A DNA stretch of 64,000 nucleotides from a virus, in the IMG/VR virus record IMGVR_UViG_3300031884_000939, positions 94,514-158,513 of that record. The stretch is one strand, 5' to 3'. The position numbers and the translations under genes are program-made. Shown here piece by piece: positions 1 to 9,200 of the stretch. The first letter of the stretch is position 1, and each line of letters opens with the position of its first letter. The notes below the pieces were generated by a model. The model did no database searches, was not told the DNA's origin, and saw only the letters and a program-made list of their open reading frames with translations.

Positions 1-603
1 TTTAAGTCCTTCCCAATCACATTTAGGACTTACGTAATTTTCGTCCCATGGCGCTGTGTCATTACAGCCACTATGATCCCAAAACTTATCTTCGGAGTGT
101 TCATCAACTAATTGTTCGAATGCCCATATTTCTTCGTTAAGCACCCAGTCCCAACGGTCATGTAGTGTTGTATCTTCATCGCCCATGTCTACAGCGTGTG
201 CGTTAACCTCTACACCTTTTTTCTTACGACGCTGACCTTTTTTGTAGCCTTCAGATTGTAAGTGTACCGGTACATCTTCGTCGTCGACATATGGACTACC
301 ATGCTTAGTATCACGTAACTGTTTGAGCATAGGTAGTATGACATCAGCTAATGTATGATCCATTGACCAAGTGTCCCAAAAGTCAATCTTGATATAAGAC
401 CAGCGTGGGTGGACTGTGTCTAGGAACTTTTGCCATAGTTGGCAAATAGGATCTAATATCTTAACCCAAGTTCCATATACAGGTTTATACGCTACATCGT
501 GGTCATAAAAGACTCCATCGTCCTTTTCCCAAAAGCAAACTCGCTTGAGAATATGATACGGGCTTACCCAGTGATTACGATACTTACTTGTCCAAATTTT
601 CAT
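1..603 (-). CDS. Conserved T4-like phage protein, partial
   Basis: The frame is open from an ATG at 603 to the window edge (201 codons, no stop), so the C-terminus lies outside. It begins MKIWTSKYRNHWVSPYHIL and is rich in Trp, Asp and His, with a basic patch (KKGQRRKKKG) in the middle. I associate this N-terminus with uncharacterised proteins of T4-like marine and freshwater phages. The function is unknown. The start overlaps the end of the next gene upstream by 20 bp, as expected inside a phage operon. Confidence 0.8.
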   Translation of the reverse strand, partial: MKIWTSKYRNHWVSPYHILKRVCFWEKDDGVFYDHDVAYKPVYGTWVKILDPICQLWQKFLDTVHPRWSYIKIDFWDTWSMDHTLADVILPMLKQLRDTKHGSPYVDDEDVPVHLQSEGYKKGQRRKKKGVEVNAHAVDMGDEDTTLHDRWDWVLNEEIWAFEQLVDEHSEDKFWDHSGCNDTAPWDENYVSPKCDWEGLK

Positions 604-778
604 TTTTGTATTCCTTGATATAATCTTTTAAAATTTGTTCAACCAACTGATTTAGTGTAATATCTTGTTCATGAGCATATAACATAAGCTGATACAACTC
701 TTCGCGATCTAATCGTAGTTCAACAATTTCGCTACCATCTAACGGGTCATCTATACTTGTTAAATCAATATCTGTCAT
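584..778 (-). CDS. Small protein with ribbon-helix-helix-like segment
   Basis: This is a 64-residue acidic protein. The segment VELRLDREELYQLMLYAHEQ followed by DITLNQLVEQIL has the strand-helix-helix pattern of Arc/MetJ-type small regulators and of many uncharacterised phage proteins. The ATG at 778 overlaps the upstream stop as TAATG; a TTG two codons earlier is possible but less likely. DNA binding is inference only. Confidence 0.7.
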   Translation of the reverse strand: MTDIDLTSIDDPLDGSEIVELRLDREELYQLMLYAHEQDITLNQLVEQILKDYIKEYKNENLDK

Positions 779-960
779 TACCAACTCCCGTCATCTATCC
801 ATAGTCTTACTGTTAAAAACAACCAACTAACGTACCAAGTACGTTCATTAGGTCCTGCCCATTCATCTGTAAACGCTCTGCCACCTTGTGGCATATAACG
901 CCAGTGTAATGGATTAACTGTTATTATAACAGACATTCCCGAGTAAGTCAACCATTTCAT
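778..960 (-). CDS. Hypothetical small phage protein
   Basis: This 60-residue protein starts MKWLTYSGMSVIITVNPLHW and is rich in Trp and aromatic residues with one hydrophobic stretch. It overlaps the upstream gene by four bases (ATGA type) and the downstream gene by TAATG, so it sits in a tight operon. I recognise the opening as common in T4-like phages but know no function. Confidence 0.7.
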   Translation of the reverse strand: MKWLTYSGMSVIITVNPLHWRYMPQGGRAFTDEWAGPNERTWYVSWLFLTVRLWIDDGSW

Positions 961-1379
961 TTGTATTCCTTATCTAATTTGGTACTAGTTAATTCAGCTA
1001 GTACTTGGAACTTATCCCATGCTTCTTTAACTGCTGGGCGCTTGGCCAACTCGGTATCAGGTAACACGGTTTCTAGCCAAATCTCAGATCTGCGTGTGCT
1101 GTGTGCGCCAAACTTACGAGGTTGGTGTAGCTTGCCGGAATCGTATAGTTCCATCGATATAGCTCTAAAAGCCAATTTGTGTTTATCGGTTGGGTAGTGT
1201 TGCCACTCCGGACTACTCCAACTTTGACGAGCATGATATCCTTGCCAAATGTCTTCCCACTCCTCATCGATATGTGGATCAAAATTAGTACGAGCAATAA
1301 CAACCAATACATCGTCAATGTCCACAACCCCTTCGTAGAGATCAACTAAACATCGACTATAACTTAATCCTACTTTCAT
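957..1379 (-). CDS. Conserved phage protein, function unknown
   Basis: The 140-residue protein begins MKVGLSYSRCLVDLYEGVVD and contains a conserved-looking block SGKLHQPRKFGAH near residue 80. The length and both motifs match a family I know only as uncharacterised T4-like phage proteins. It abuts the metallophosphoesterase gene upstream (shared base at 1379) and is probably cotranscribed with it. An antisense frame inside it is rejected as a shadow. Confidence 0.75.
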   Translation of the reverse strand: MKVGLSYSRCLVDLYEGVVDIDDVLVVIARTNFDPHIDEEWEDIWQGYHARQSWSSPEWQHYPTDKHKLAFRAISMELYDSGKLHQPRKFGAHSTRRSEIWLETVLPDTELAKRPAVKEAWDKFQVLAELTSTKLDKEYK

Positions 1380-2299
1380 TACACCTCCAAATATTGTAAT
1401 TTAAACCAATCAGCACTTGCTTCATGGCCAACATAGCCTCGTGGGTTACATACTACTCTAGTATCGCCAATCCAATAGTTAAAATTAAAATGCGTGTGTC
1501 CATGTAGCCAATACTTAATCTGTGGCCTAGCTTCAATAAAATCATCCAAGTTACTACGAAAAGCAGCGTTTAGTAAGTTACCTTTATATACATCTGCTAC
1601 GCTTAACTCAGACGGACAATGATGACCAACAACAATATAACTGCCGGGATCGCGTGTAACATGGTCAACATAGGCTAACATTTTCTTATGGTCAACCACG
1701 CTATCTTCAGGAGTCCATCGAGCCGGCTCTTCTTTGCTCTTGTAGCCAATATTGATCATGGCACCTGTGGCATCTTTGCTATACTGCCCACCGTTACGAC
1801 CATCATCGGTCCACAAAGGATTCTTTTCGTAGATAGGAACATTCCGCACAACCATTCTATTGCTGTTTAACACTTCGCGGAAATCATTCATAGATCCTTG
1901 AGCATAATTCATAGCTAACGAATCCTCATTGTTCATGTCGGTCCATAGTGTACCACCAATAAATGTATGATCCATATGAGTCCAACACTCTTTCTCAAGG
2001 ATATGTAAATTACCATAGTCCAAATGATACTTAAGAATGTTTTCAGTATGGGCAACATCTCCCGAGTAGTGTTCGTGATTGCCCATGATGTAAACTATAT
2101 GGGGAAACTCTCGACAAACATTGTCAAAAAACTGCCTGTACTCTTTAGCCAAATGCTTTAAGTAAGTGGGCCTACCATCTGTGAAGTGTTTAGCTACACA
2201 GATGTCGCCAGCAAGAACTAATACATCTGCCTGTTCTTCATTCTTGAGTTCAATAGGTCCGAACTCTAAATGGATATCACTTGCTAGAGCTAATTTCAA
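1379..2299 (-). CDS. Calcineurin-like metallophosphoesterase
   Basis: This 306-residue protein carries the complete metallophosphoesterase signature: D8-x-H10, G31-D32, GNHEH at 73-77, GHH at 225-227 and HGHTH at 266-270. These residues bind the two catalytic metals in this superfamily. The substrate (cyclic nucleotide, dinucleotide, nucleic acid or phosphoprotein) cannot be read from the sequence. No signal peptide is present, so it should be cytoplasmic. A second family member lies at 45998-46786. Confidence 0.9.
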   Translation of the reverse strand: MKLALASDIHLEFGPIELKNEEQADVLVLAGDICVAKHFTDGRPTYLKHLAKEYRQFFDNVCREFPHIVYIMGNHEHYSGDVAHTENILKYHLDYGNLHILEKECWTHMDHTFIGGTLWTDMNNEDSLAMNYAQGSMNDFREVLNSNRMVVRNVPIYEKNPLWTDDGRNGGQYSKDATGAMINIGYKSKEEPARWTPEDSVVDHKKMLAYVDHVTRDPGSYIVVGHHCPSELSVADVYKGNLLNAAFRSNLDDFIEARPQIKYWLHGHTHFNFNYWIGDTRVVCNPRGYVGHEASADWFKLQYLEV

Positions 2300-2633
2300 T
2301 TGTGACTTCCTTTAATTGTGTTTGTAGTTCTTTTACTAGGTCTTCGTCACCGCCTGCTAAGTAGGCTGTTTTATCCGGAAAGCGAGCTTTAATAGCATCG
2401 CGAAGTTCTGTTATTGTATTACCTTGACAAAGAAACTGTTTGTCTTCTTCACTATAACAATAGATTTGGCCGTTAACTCGTTCGACAGTAACCGGCATTA
2501 AAGTATCCGAGGCTTGCTTAATTTTAGAATCAATTTCTCCAATAACTTGGCGAACTACGCTTCTAATATAAACATATACAAATACAAATGTTAATCCAAT
2601 ACCGATTACAATTCCTAAAATAATATCGCTCAT
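2277..2633 (-). CDS. Small membrane-anchored protein
   Basis: The 118-residue protein has one N-terminal transmembrane helix (about residues 4-24, ILGIVIGIGLTFVFVYVYI) followed by a soluble, mixed-charge domain. It overlaps the start of the metallophosphoesterase by 23 bp and the stop of the upstream gene by 4 bp. Family and function are not recognised; the topology suggests a cytoplasmic domain tethered to the inner membrane. Confidence 0.7.
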   Translation of the reverse strand: MSDIILGIVIGIGLTFVFVYVYIRSVVRQVIGEIDSKIKQASDTLMPVTVERVNGQIYCYSEEDKQFLCQGNTITELRDAIKARFPDKTAYLAGGDEDLVKELQTQLKEVTIEISSSK

Positions 2634-3148
2634 TTATCTAATCCTTTATCTTCTACACCTTGTTTATACCATTCAGTTAAGGGTTCTGGCTCTTCGTCAT
2701 CTTCCCAACCCCATTCATCTTTAACTTTATCTTTGTAGTACTCTGGTTCATTGGAACTATCTGTACATTCATCATCGAAGTACTCGCCATCGTATATAGC
2801 TGTTCCTACAAATCCTACTCCAGGCTCAAAGTAATCTAGCTGAAATGTTACATTGGGTTGACTTCTTGCCCAAGTTTCAAACGCTTGAACTGGAGGAGCC
2901 CATGCCGTACTAAAACTAAAACTAATCGAATCACCTTCTTCGTCGTCTAGATAACATTCGTTGATATCCCACTTGGTGCCCCAATTTTCTACATTCCAGC
3001 TATACCAGTCTTGGTCGTTTTCAAACTTAGGTTGTGGGACCATCCAGTTCAATAATTCTCCATCATCGCTTTCTATAATCTTTTTGATTTCATTAATTAC
3101 TTCTGCTGGACCACTAATAGTTGCTCTGTTATCACACCAATTAGGCAT
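2630..3148 (-). CDS. DUF1281/YubB-like ferredoxin-fold protein
   Basis: I place the start at the ATG at 3148 because the N-terminus MPNWCDNRATISGP matches the typical opening of the DUF1281 family and is preceded by a good Shine-Dalgarno run (AAGGAGAAG). The 172-residue product also has the family's aromatic-rich core (STAWAPPVQAFETWA). Members are plasmid and phage proteins of unknown function. The C-terminal 50 residues are very acidic. It overlaps the upstream stop by 8 bp. Confidence 0.8.
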   Translation of the reverse strand: MPNWCDNRATISGPAEVINEIKKIIESDDGELLNWMVPQPKFENDQDWYSWNVENWGTKWDINECYLDDEEGDSISFSFSTAWAPPVQAFETWARSQPNVTFQLDYFEPGVGFVGTAIYDGEYFDDECTDSSNEPEYYKDKVKDEWGWEDDEEPEPLTEWYKQGVEDKGLDK

Positions 3149-3602
3149 TCTTCTTCTCCTTGCGGTTTTCAAAATATTGTTCGTGTTGGACCCATTCATC
3201 ATTAACTAGGAATCCCCAGTCTCTTCTTTGCTTACCAGGCATAAACAATGTCCAACAAGTCTTACCTGGCTTCAACTCAATTCTATGATATGATTCTGCC
3301 GAACAAGTACGGAAGTGCCCTGGGCCACGCCATTTTTGTACTTCGCTAACCATTTCACCCATTTCATTAAAGTATGGGATCCATTCATAATAGCCACCCC
3401 ATAAAATTATTGTAGCATAGGGCCAAGGATGATCATGAACATCATCTGGATCGCCCTTTAGGAACTTGTGTAGGAATATATTAAATGGAAAGTGCTTACG
3501 ATCCTTTAGGAACAAATAATATCGTTCCAAATAAGGTTCGTTATCTTGCCTGTCCAAAATAACACGGTATTTACCTAATCGTTCGAATAGTTTTTTAAGC
3601 AT
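3141..3602 (-). CDS. Cupin-like conserved phage protein
   Basis: The 153-residue protein has a His-rich stretch (DDVHDHPWPYATIILWGGYYE) and a later YHRIEL motif, in the spacing of a cupin metal site. This suggests a small metal-binding beta-barrel, but the family is uncharacterised. I choose the ATG at 3602 over an upstream TTG at 3626 because a consensus promoter runs through the TTG. The predicted transcript begins on the start codon itself (leaderless). Confidence 0.7.
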   Translation of the reverse strand: MLKKLFERLGKYRVILDRQDNEPYLERYYLFLKDRKHFPFNIFLHKFLKGDPDDVHDHPWPYATIILWGGYYEWIPYFNEMGEMVSEVQKWRGPGHFRTCSAESYHRIELKPGKTCWTLFMPGKQRRDWGFLVNDEWVQHEQYFENRKEKKNA

Positions 3603-3608
3603 ACAATG

Positions 3609-3637
3609 ATTATACCTTAAAATCAATTACTTGTCAA
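3609..3637 (-). promoter_or_regulatory. Consensus sigma70 promoter, predicted leaderless start
   Basis: TTGACA (3632-3637) and TATAAT (3609-3614) are both perfect and separated by exactly 17 nt. Only six bases lie between the -10 box and the ATG at 3602, so the usual +1 falls on the A of the start codon. Confidence 0.85.
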
Positions 3638-3639
3638 TG

Positions 3640-3666
3640 AAAAAGCCCCAGGGATTGGGGCTTTTT
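3640..3666. terminator. Bidirectional rho-independent terminator
   Basis: A ten-base stem (AAAAAGCCCC with GGGGCTTTTT) and a 7-nt loop lie between the gene ending at 3704 and the promoter at 3609-3637. A and T runs flank both arms, so it can work in both directions. Confidence 0.85.
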
Positions 3667-3671
3667 GGTTT

Positions 3672-3696
3672 TAAATGCCGCCGAACGGGGCATTTA
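3672..3696. terminator. Second hairpin after the 3704-3973 gene
   Basis: TAAATGCC pairs with GGCATTTA around a 9-nt loop, directly next to the terminator above. On the minus strand it comes first after the stop at 3704, so the two hairpins may act as a tandem terminator. Confidence 0.55.
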
Positions 3697-3703
3697 GGTG
3701 TGA

Positions 3704-3973
3704 TTACAAGCCTACAGCAAGAGCGCGGTAGCCAGCAGCGATCAACTCGCGTGATGGTTTGGTCAATGCGTATTCAGTTACTTGAATGCCATTACCAGCC
3801 TTACGGTTGATAGTAGCTACAGCAAAACCATTGTGGCGAATGCGTGAAACTTCAGCGGCCAAGTTCTTGATGCCAAAACGCTTTTGTGCTACAGAAGCTG
3901 TAACAACTTCACCTGCTTGAAGAGCTGTTTGGAGTTTAAATGTTTTTGTATCGCGTGAATATTGATATTTCAT
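3704..3973 (-). CDS. Winged-helix-like conserved phage protein
   Basis: This 89-residue basic protein starts MKYQYSRDTKTFKLQTAL. The segment QKRFGIKNLAAEVSRIRHNG looks like a recognition helix region, and the C-terminus TKPSRELIAAGYRALAVGL is typical of a family common in T4-like cyanophages. A DNA-binding role is inferred. The ATG at 3973 is preferred because it matches the family start; longer in-frame starts lie in the leader. A weak TATACT -10 box lies at 4034-4039 without a good -35. Two terminators follow the gene. Confidence 0.75.
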   Translation of the reverse strand: MKYQYSRDTKTFKLQTALQAGEVVTASVAQKRFGIKNLAAEVSRIRHNGFAVATINRKAGNGIQVTEYALTKPSRELIAAGYRALAVGL

Positions 3974-4118
3974 GTTTATTGTATCCTTTCTTAGTAGTAA
4001 TAAACGGTAGTTGATTTTACACAACTTAGAACTAGTATACACTCACTAACTTAATAAAACAAGTGAAACGGCGCACTAAATTGGTTAATTCTGCCAAAAA
4101 CCGCTATACAGCGTTTTA

Positions 4119-4126
4119 ACTAAATA
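4119..4126 (+). promoter_or_regulatory. T4-like late promoter octamer
   Basis: ACTAAATA lies 25 bases before the ATG of the first fibre gene, at the start of the plus-strand virion block. It is one base from the T4 late consensus at two positions and recurs before other genes in this window. Confidence 0.6.
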
Positions 4127-4151
4127 ATAAAGCTAACCAAGGATAACATAG

Positions 4152-6248
4152 ATGTCCCAAATTATTATTAACACCGGAAATATTGCCAATGATGGCACTG
4201 GTGACCCGCTACGTACCGCATTTAATGATGTAAATAACAATTTTACACAGGTTTTTAGTGCCGGCCCGGTAGGTAGTAACATAGCAATCGCTAACAATAC
4301 TATCCAAACTACCAATACAAATGGTAATTTAATCCTTGCTACAAATGGTGTAGGAGTTGTTGTTCCGGCGGCTAATTTTGTTCCAGATAGACCAAACACT
4401 CGTTCTATTGGTACTTCAGCAGACCGTTTTTCTACAGTTTACGCCCAATATCTTAATGCCAATTCAGGTACATTTAGTGGTAACATTTATGCTGGAAATA
4501 TGCATTTTACTGGCAATGTTGTTACAGTTAACTACTCTACAGCAAATATTGGAAACCTTAATCTTACATTAGCGGCCAACGCTTCTAATGCCGCATTAGC
4601 TAATGGCGCTGGTATTATAGTTGCTAATGCCAATGCTAACTTAATTTATAATTACAGTTCTAATTCTTGGGATAGCTCAATTGCTATTACAGCCCCAACC
4701 TTTATTGGCGATGGCGCAAATTTAACCAATGTTGTTGCTAATGTTAATGCTATTAATTTATTAGGCAACACATTAAGTTCATCTGTTGTATATTCAAATT
4801 TAACTAGTTTTGGAAGTGTAACTAGTTTATCAGCTATAGGTGATATATCAACTACAGGTAATGTTTATGCTAACGCAATCGTTGGCAATACTATCTTTGG
4901 TGCTCTTAATGGCGACGGTAGTAACATTACTAATATTACGGCTAATGCTATTGTAGGTAATGTTCCATTTGCTCTTAATGCTAACTCAGCTTATACAGCT
5001 AACTTAGCAGCACTAGCCACACAAGCTATCAATGCCGACACAGCATTGTTTGCCATTAATGCTAACTTAGCAGCATTTTCTAATGTAGCAACTTCAGCAC
5101 AAACAGCTAACAGTTCTCATTACTCTATTCAATCAGACAATGCTAACTCTGCTGTTGTAGCAGGTATGGCTTATGAATTATCTCCTAGTGCTAATGTGTC
5201 CTTAACTGGAAACATTCAAGTTGGAGGCATTTTAACTAACGGTTATTACTATGCTAACGGTACACCATTTACTGGTGCTACTAGTAATGTTTCTAATTTA
5301 GTTAATGGCAATGCTATTTTTAGTTTAACATCAGATGGCGTGTTAAATCTTCCAGTAGGGCATAGTTATTCATACAATGCTACCCTTACTGGCTATGGCA
5401 GCAACACAGCCCAAATACATTTTAATTTAGTTTGCGATCAATCAGGCACACAAACTGAATGGCAAGCAGGAATTACCAATCCAGGTAACGGATATTCTGT
5501 AGGCCAAACATTTACATACGATTCTACATTCATAGGAATACCTAACGCATCTGTTAGTATCGAAGTCGCAAGTGTAAACGGATCTGGCGGAGTTACTAAT
5601 TTAGCATTTACACAACCTCCATTATATCCACCTAGCTTTTATCAATCAAATTCATTTATAGCGTTAGAAGCTAATACACAGCGTTGGACTTTTGGATTAA
5701 ATGGCAACTTAACATTGCCGGCCACTATAACTGGCTTGGCTACTGCTGTCACACTTAACGCTGGCCTCACAGTAGGCTACTCCACAGCGGCCAACGTGCC
5801 AACCATTGCTGACACAGGTACAGGCACAGGCCTAACTGTTGACATCATAGCCGATAGTGGCAACGCTGGTTCAATTACTAGTGTCACCCTTAATCAGCGT
5901 GGCCAAGGCTATGCGCCGGGTGATCAGTTAACTATTAATCAGCCCAGCAGTACTGGCAACGGTGAGTTAACTGTTGTGGCAGTCGAGACTGTCAATCCTA
6001 GCATTAACTATGCTAACGGTCAACCATATGGTGGTAGTGGTAACTTTACAGGTAATATTAATGCTGTTAATGTTACAGCTACCGGTAATGTTAGTGCTGG
6101 CAATTTATATATTGGTAACACACTTTTTACAAGAACACTTTTAGTAGGAACATGGACTGCCCCAGTTACTGTGCCGCTAGCAAGTAATAATAGTTTTAAT
6201 GTTTTAACTGCTAATGGCAGTTCTAACATCGTGGTATATACAACTTAA
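4152..6248 (+). CDS. Tail or head fibre-like repeat protein 1
   Basis: This 698-residue protein is low in charged residues and dominated by degenerate Asn/Gly/Ala repeats (for example TGNVYANAIVGNTIFG, GDGSNITNI, YYANGTPFTG), the beta-helical repeat style of trimeric phage fibres. The N-terminus MSQIIINTGNIANDGTGDPL resembles the virion-attachment ends of T4-like fibre proteins. Residues around 420-510 and 530-610 form less repetitive, probably globular inserts. It is followed 21 bp later by a second fibre gene sharing the ANGQPF/ANGTPF repeats. Role in host recognition or virion decoration is inferred. Confidence 0.8.
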   Translation: MSQIIINTGNIANDGTGDPLRTAFNDVNNNFTQVFSAGPVGSNIAIANNTIQTTNTNGNLILATNGVGVVVPAANFVPDRPNTRSIGTSADRFSTVYAQYLNANSGTFSGNIYAGNMHFTGNVVTVNYSTANIGNLNLTLAANASNAALANGAGIIVANANANLIYNYSSNSWDSSIAITAPTFIGDGANLTNVVANVNAINLLGNTLSSSVVYSNLTSFGSVTSLSAIGDISTTGNVYANAIVGNTIFGALNGDGSNITNITANAIVGNVPFALNANSAYTANLAALATQAINADTALFAINANLAAFSNVATSAQTANSSHYSIQSDNANSAVVAGMAYELSPSANVSLTGNIQVGGILTNGYYYANGTPFTGATSNVSNLVNGNAIFSLTSDGVLNLPVGHSYSYNATLTGYGSNTAQIHFNLVCDQSGTQTEWQAGITNPGNGYSVGQTFTYDSTFIGIPNASVSIEVASVNGSGGVTNLAFTQPPLYPPSFYQSNSFIALEANTQRWTFGLNGNLTLPATITGLATAVTLNAGLTVGYSTAANVPTIADTGTGTGLTVDIIADSGNAGSITSVTLNQRGQGYAPGDQLTINQPSSTGNGELTVVAVETVNPSINYANGQPYGGSGNFTGNINAVNVTATGNVSAGNLYIGNTLFTRTLLVGTWTAPVTVPLASNNSFNVLTANGSSNIVVYTT

Positions 6249-6268
6249 TTCACTAGGAAATAATAGCA

Positions 6269-9200
6269 ATGGCAAACCAAATCCCATTAATCGTAAATGC
6301 TGGCGCAGGTCAGATACAACAATTAGCAACAGAGGATAATCTTTCTGTTACTGCTAATGTTGTTACAGGTAATATTTTAGCAGGTGGCTACTTTTACGCA
6401 AACGGACAACCGTTTAGTGGCGGCGGCAATGCTACTCCAGGCGGCAGCAACACACAAGTTCAGTTTAATCTTGATGGCGCATTTGCTGGCGACTCTAGCT
6501 TTACATATGATAGTGCTAATGCCGCTAATGGCTTAATACTACAATCATCATTTGTAGCCAACCCAGGCGCTAGTATTTTAGAAGTACACGGGTTAAGCGC
6601 ATATATGGGCGAAGTAGCCGGAGGTGGTATTGAGGTTAATGCTGCTACTCACACAACTACTATTAGTACTCCTGCTACAAATATTACCGGCGATGTATCT
6701 GCCGCAGGCAATATTACTGGCAATTTTATTATTGGAGATGGTTCTCAGTTAACTAATCTTCCGTCAAGTACTCCTACAAATATTCAATATGGCACAACTA
6801 CAGTGGCTATTGACGCTCCAAGTGGTAATGTTTATATTCAAGTAGATGACAATCCAATTTGGACATTTAATTCTGATGCCACACTTACTGCTCCTGGCAC
6901 AATAATTGCTCAAGAATTAAATGCTGGCGACTACACATATGGAACTTCTGGCGATGCGTTTTTCCATTCTAATATTAGTGGAACTAGTATAGGCGTTACT
7001 GGTGGTGGTGGCATTGCCGTTGATGGTGGCGGCATCAGTATTGGTGGCACAGGCGGAGCAAACATTTTTGGTATTGCTAATGCTAACATTATTATTGGTG
7101 GTCCTTATACACAATCCGTTAATGTATTAACTCCTATCAATGCTACTAATAGTATCACAGCTACAAATTTTTATGGTACTGATATTTCAGCTTCGGGTAA
7201 TATTACTAGTGATGGCAAAGTTATTACAGTAGCTAGCAACTTATCAGATGGCGCAGTATCTGGTGCTGGATTAATTGCTGGAGCAAATACTGCTACTATT
7301 CTTTATGACAATAGCGTGTTTGGTTGGACAGTAAATCAAGGTTGGCACCCAGCGGCTAATGCAACATATAACTTAGGTCGTCCAACTCGTTATTGGAATA
7401 ATCTTTATTCAGTTAATGTTACAGCTGATAACATGGATATTGTCGACGGGCTTGCTAGTAATTCTATTACTTCTGGATCATTCTTATTAGCTAATGCGGG
7501 CAATTCAACTACTAGTATAATTCAACAAAATCAAAATCCTCCATTAGGTTCAGAGGCATTTGGTATTGAGTTATTAACCACTGCTAATGATAACCCTGGT
7601 GTTTACAGTAGTGTTTCTGCTGGGCCAGACTATGTTTCATTACAAAGTAGTAATGCTGGTAATGCTAATGTAACATTACAAGGTGGATATGGTATTACAC
7701 TTAATACAAGTAATGCTACAGGCGGTGGACAACAAACTTGGACCTTTACAGAAGGCGGTCAATTCCTTGCTGCCGGAGATGTTAGCACAACAGGTAATGT
7801 ATTAGCTCAAGGAGTAGTTTCTGCTACTGGCAATATTATTACTGACGGATACTTTGTTGGTAACTTTGCTGGTAACATTACAGGTAATATTGTTGTTCCT
7901 GGTTCAAATACACAAGTATTGTTTAACACAAACGGTAATGTTGATGCTGTTGGTGGATTAACTTATAACAAAGATTCAAACACATTAACAATTTTAGGTG
8001 TTGTAAGTGCTCAAGGCGATGTATTTGGAGCTACTATTAATGGCAATGGTGCTAACTTAACTAGCTTGTATAGTACTGTTGATGTCATTGCTCTTGGTAG
8101 AAATGCTGGCGGCGGCTCTTATGCTAATTCCATATCAATTGGTGTTGGTTCAGGTGACCAAGGAGCAAACTCAGTAGCAGTTGGTCCTTACAGTGGCGCT
8201 AATGCTCAAGGCAGTTATAGTGTAGCAATTGGTCGTAGCGCAGCTTATTCAGCTCAAGGAAATATTGCTATTGCTATTGGTCGCGGCGCTGGATGGGGCA
8301 ACCAAAGTGACGAAGCGATTTCGATTGGTTATGGAGCAGGTAATTCAACACAAGGGTACCAAGCTATTTCCATTGGTTCAAATGCGGGTGCTAATTCACA
8401 AACTGATAACGCTATATCAATTGGTTCAGCGGCTGGTTTTGAAACACAAGGCGAATTTTCAATTGGTATTGGACATATAGCAGGCGGATATTTCCAAGGA
8501 CCACAAGCTATTGCGATTGGTTTATCAGCAGGTAATACTACGCAAGGCGCAAATGCTATAGCGTTAGGATGGATAGCTGGTAATATTAACCAAGGCAGTG
8601 ATGGCATTGCTATTGGTACTAACGCTGGTAACAGTAATCAAGGCGTTGGAGCTGTTGCTATCGGCCGCTGGGCAGGCAATGGTAATCAAGGTATTAACTC
8701 TGTAGCACTTGGCCGCAATGCTGGTAATGTTAGTCAAGGTATAGAAGCTGTAGCTGTTGGTCATAGTGCTGGTAATACTACACAAGGTAATGCGGCAGTA
8801 GCCGTTGGTTGGCAAGCAGGTTATATCAGTCAAGCTGATTATTCTGTAGCGATTGGCGCTTATGCTGGTAACCTTAACATGGGTGCTAACGCTGTAGCCA
8901 TTGGATCCTTTGCTGGATATCCAAATTCAGCTAATAACTCTATTGCTATTAACGGCAATCCAACTCCATTAGATGCGCCTAACGCAGGCTTTTATGTAGC
9001 TCCAGTTCGCAATGACACAGGTAATGTAACTAATGTCGTTTATTACAATACTTTAACTAATGAAGTTACATATGGTCCAACAACCATTGGTAGCTCAATT
9101 GTTAATGGTAATAGTAATGTTTCTATTAGTACTGCTGGTGGCAACATCGACCTCAATGTAAATGGAAATCCATTTGGTAGTTTAGGATTTGGTGTTGCTT

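Noticed and set aside
8329-8833. Antisense ORFs and direct repeats in the fibre gene, considered as a CRISPR-like array
   Set aside because: The repeats keep codon phase and encode the AIG...AG protein repeat; spacing follows the protein, and there are no identical repeats with unique spacers.
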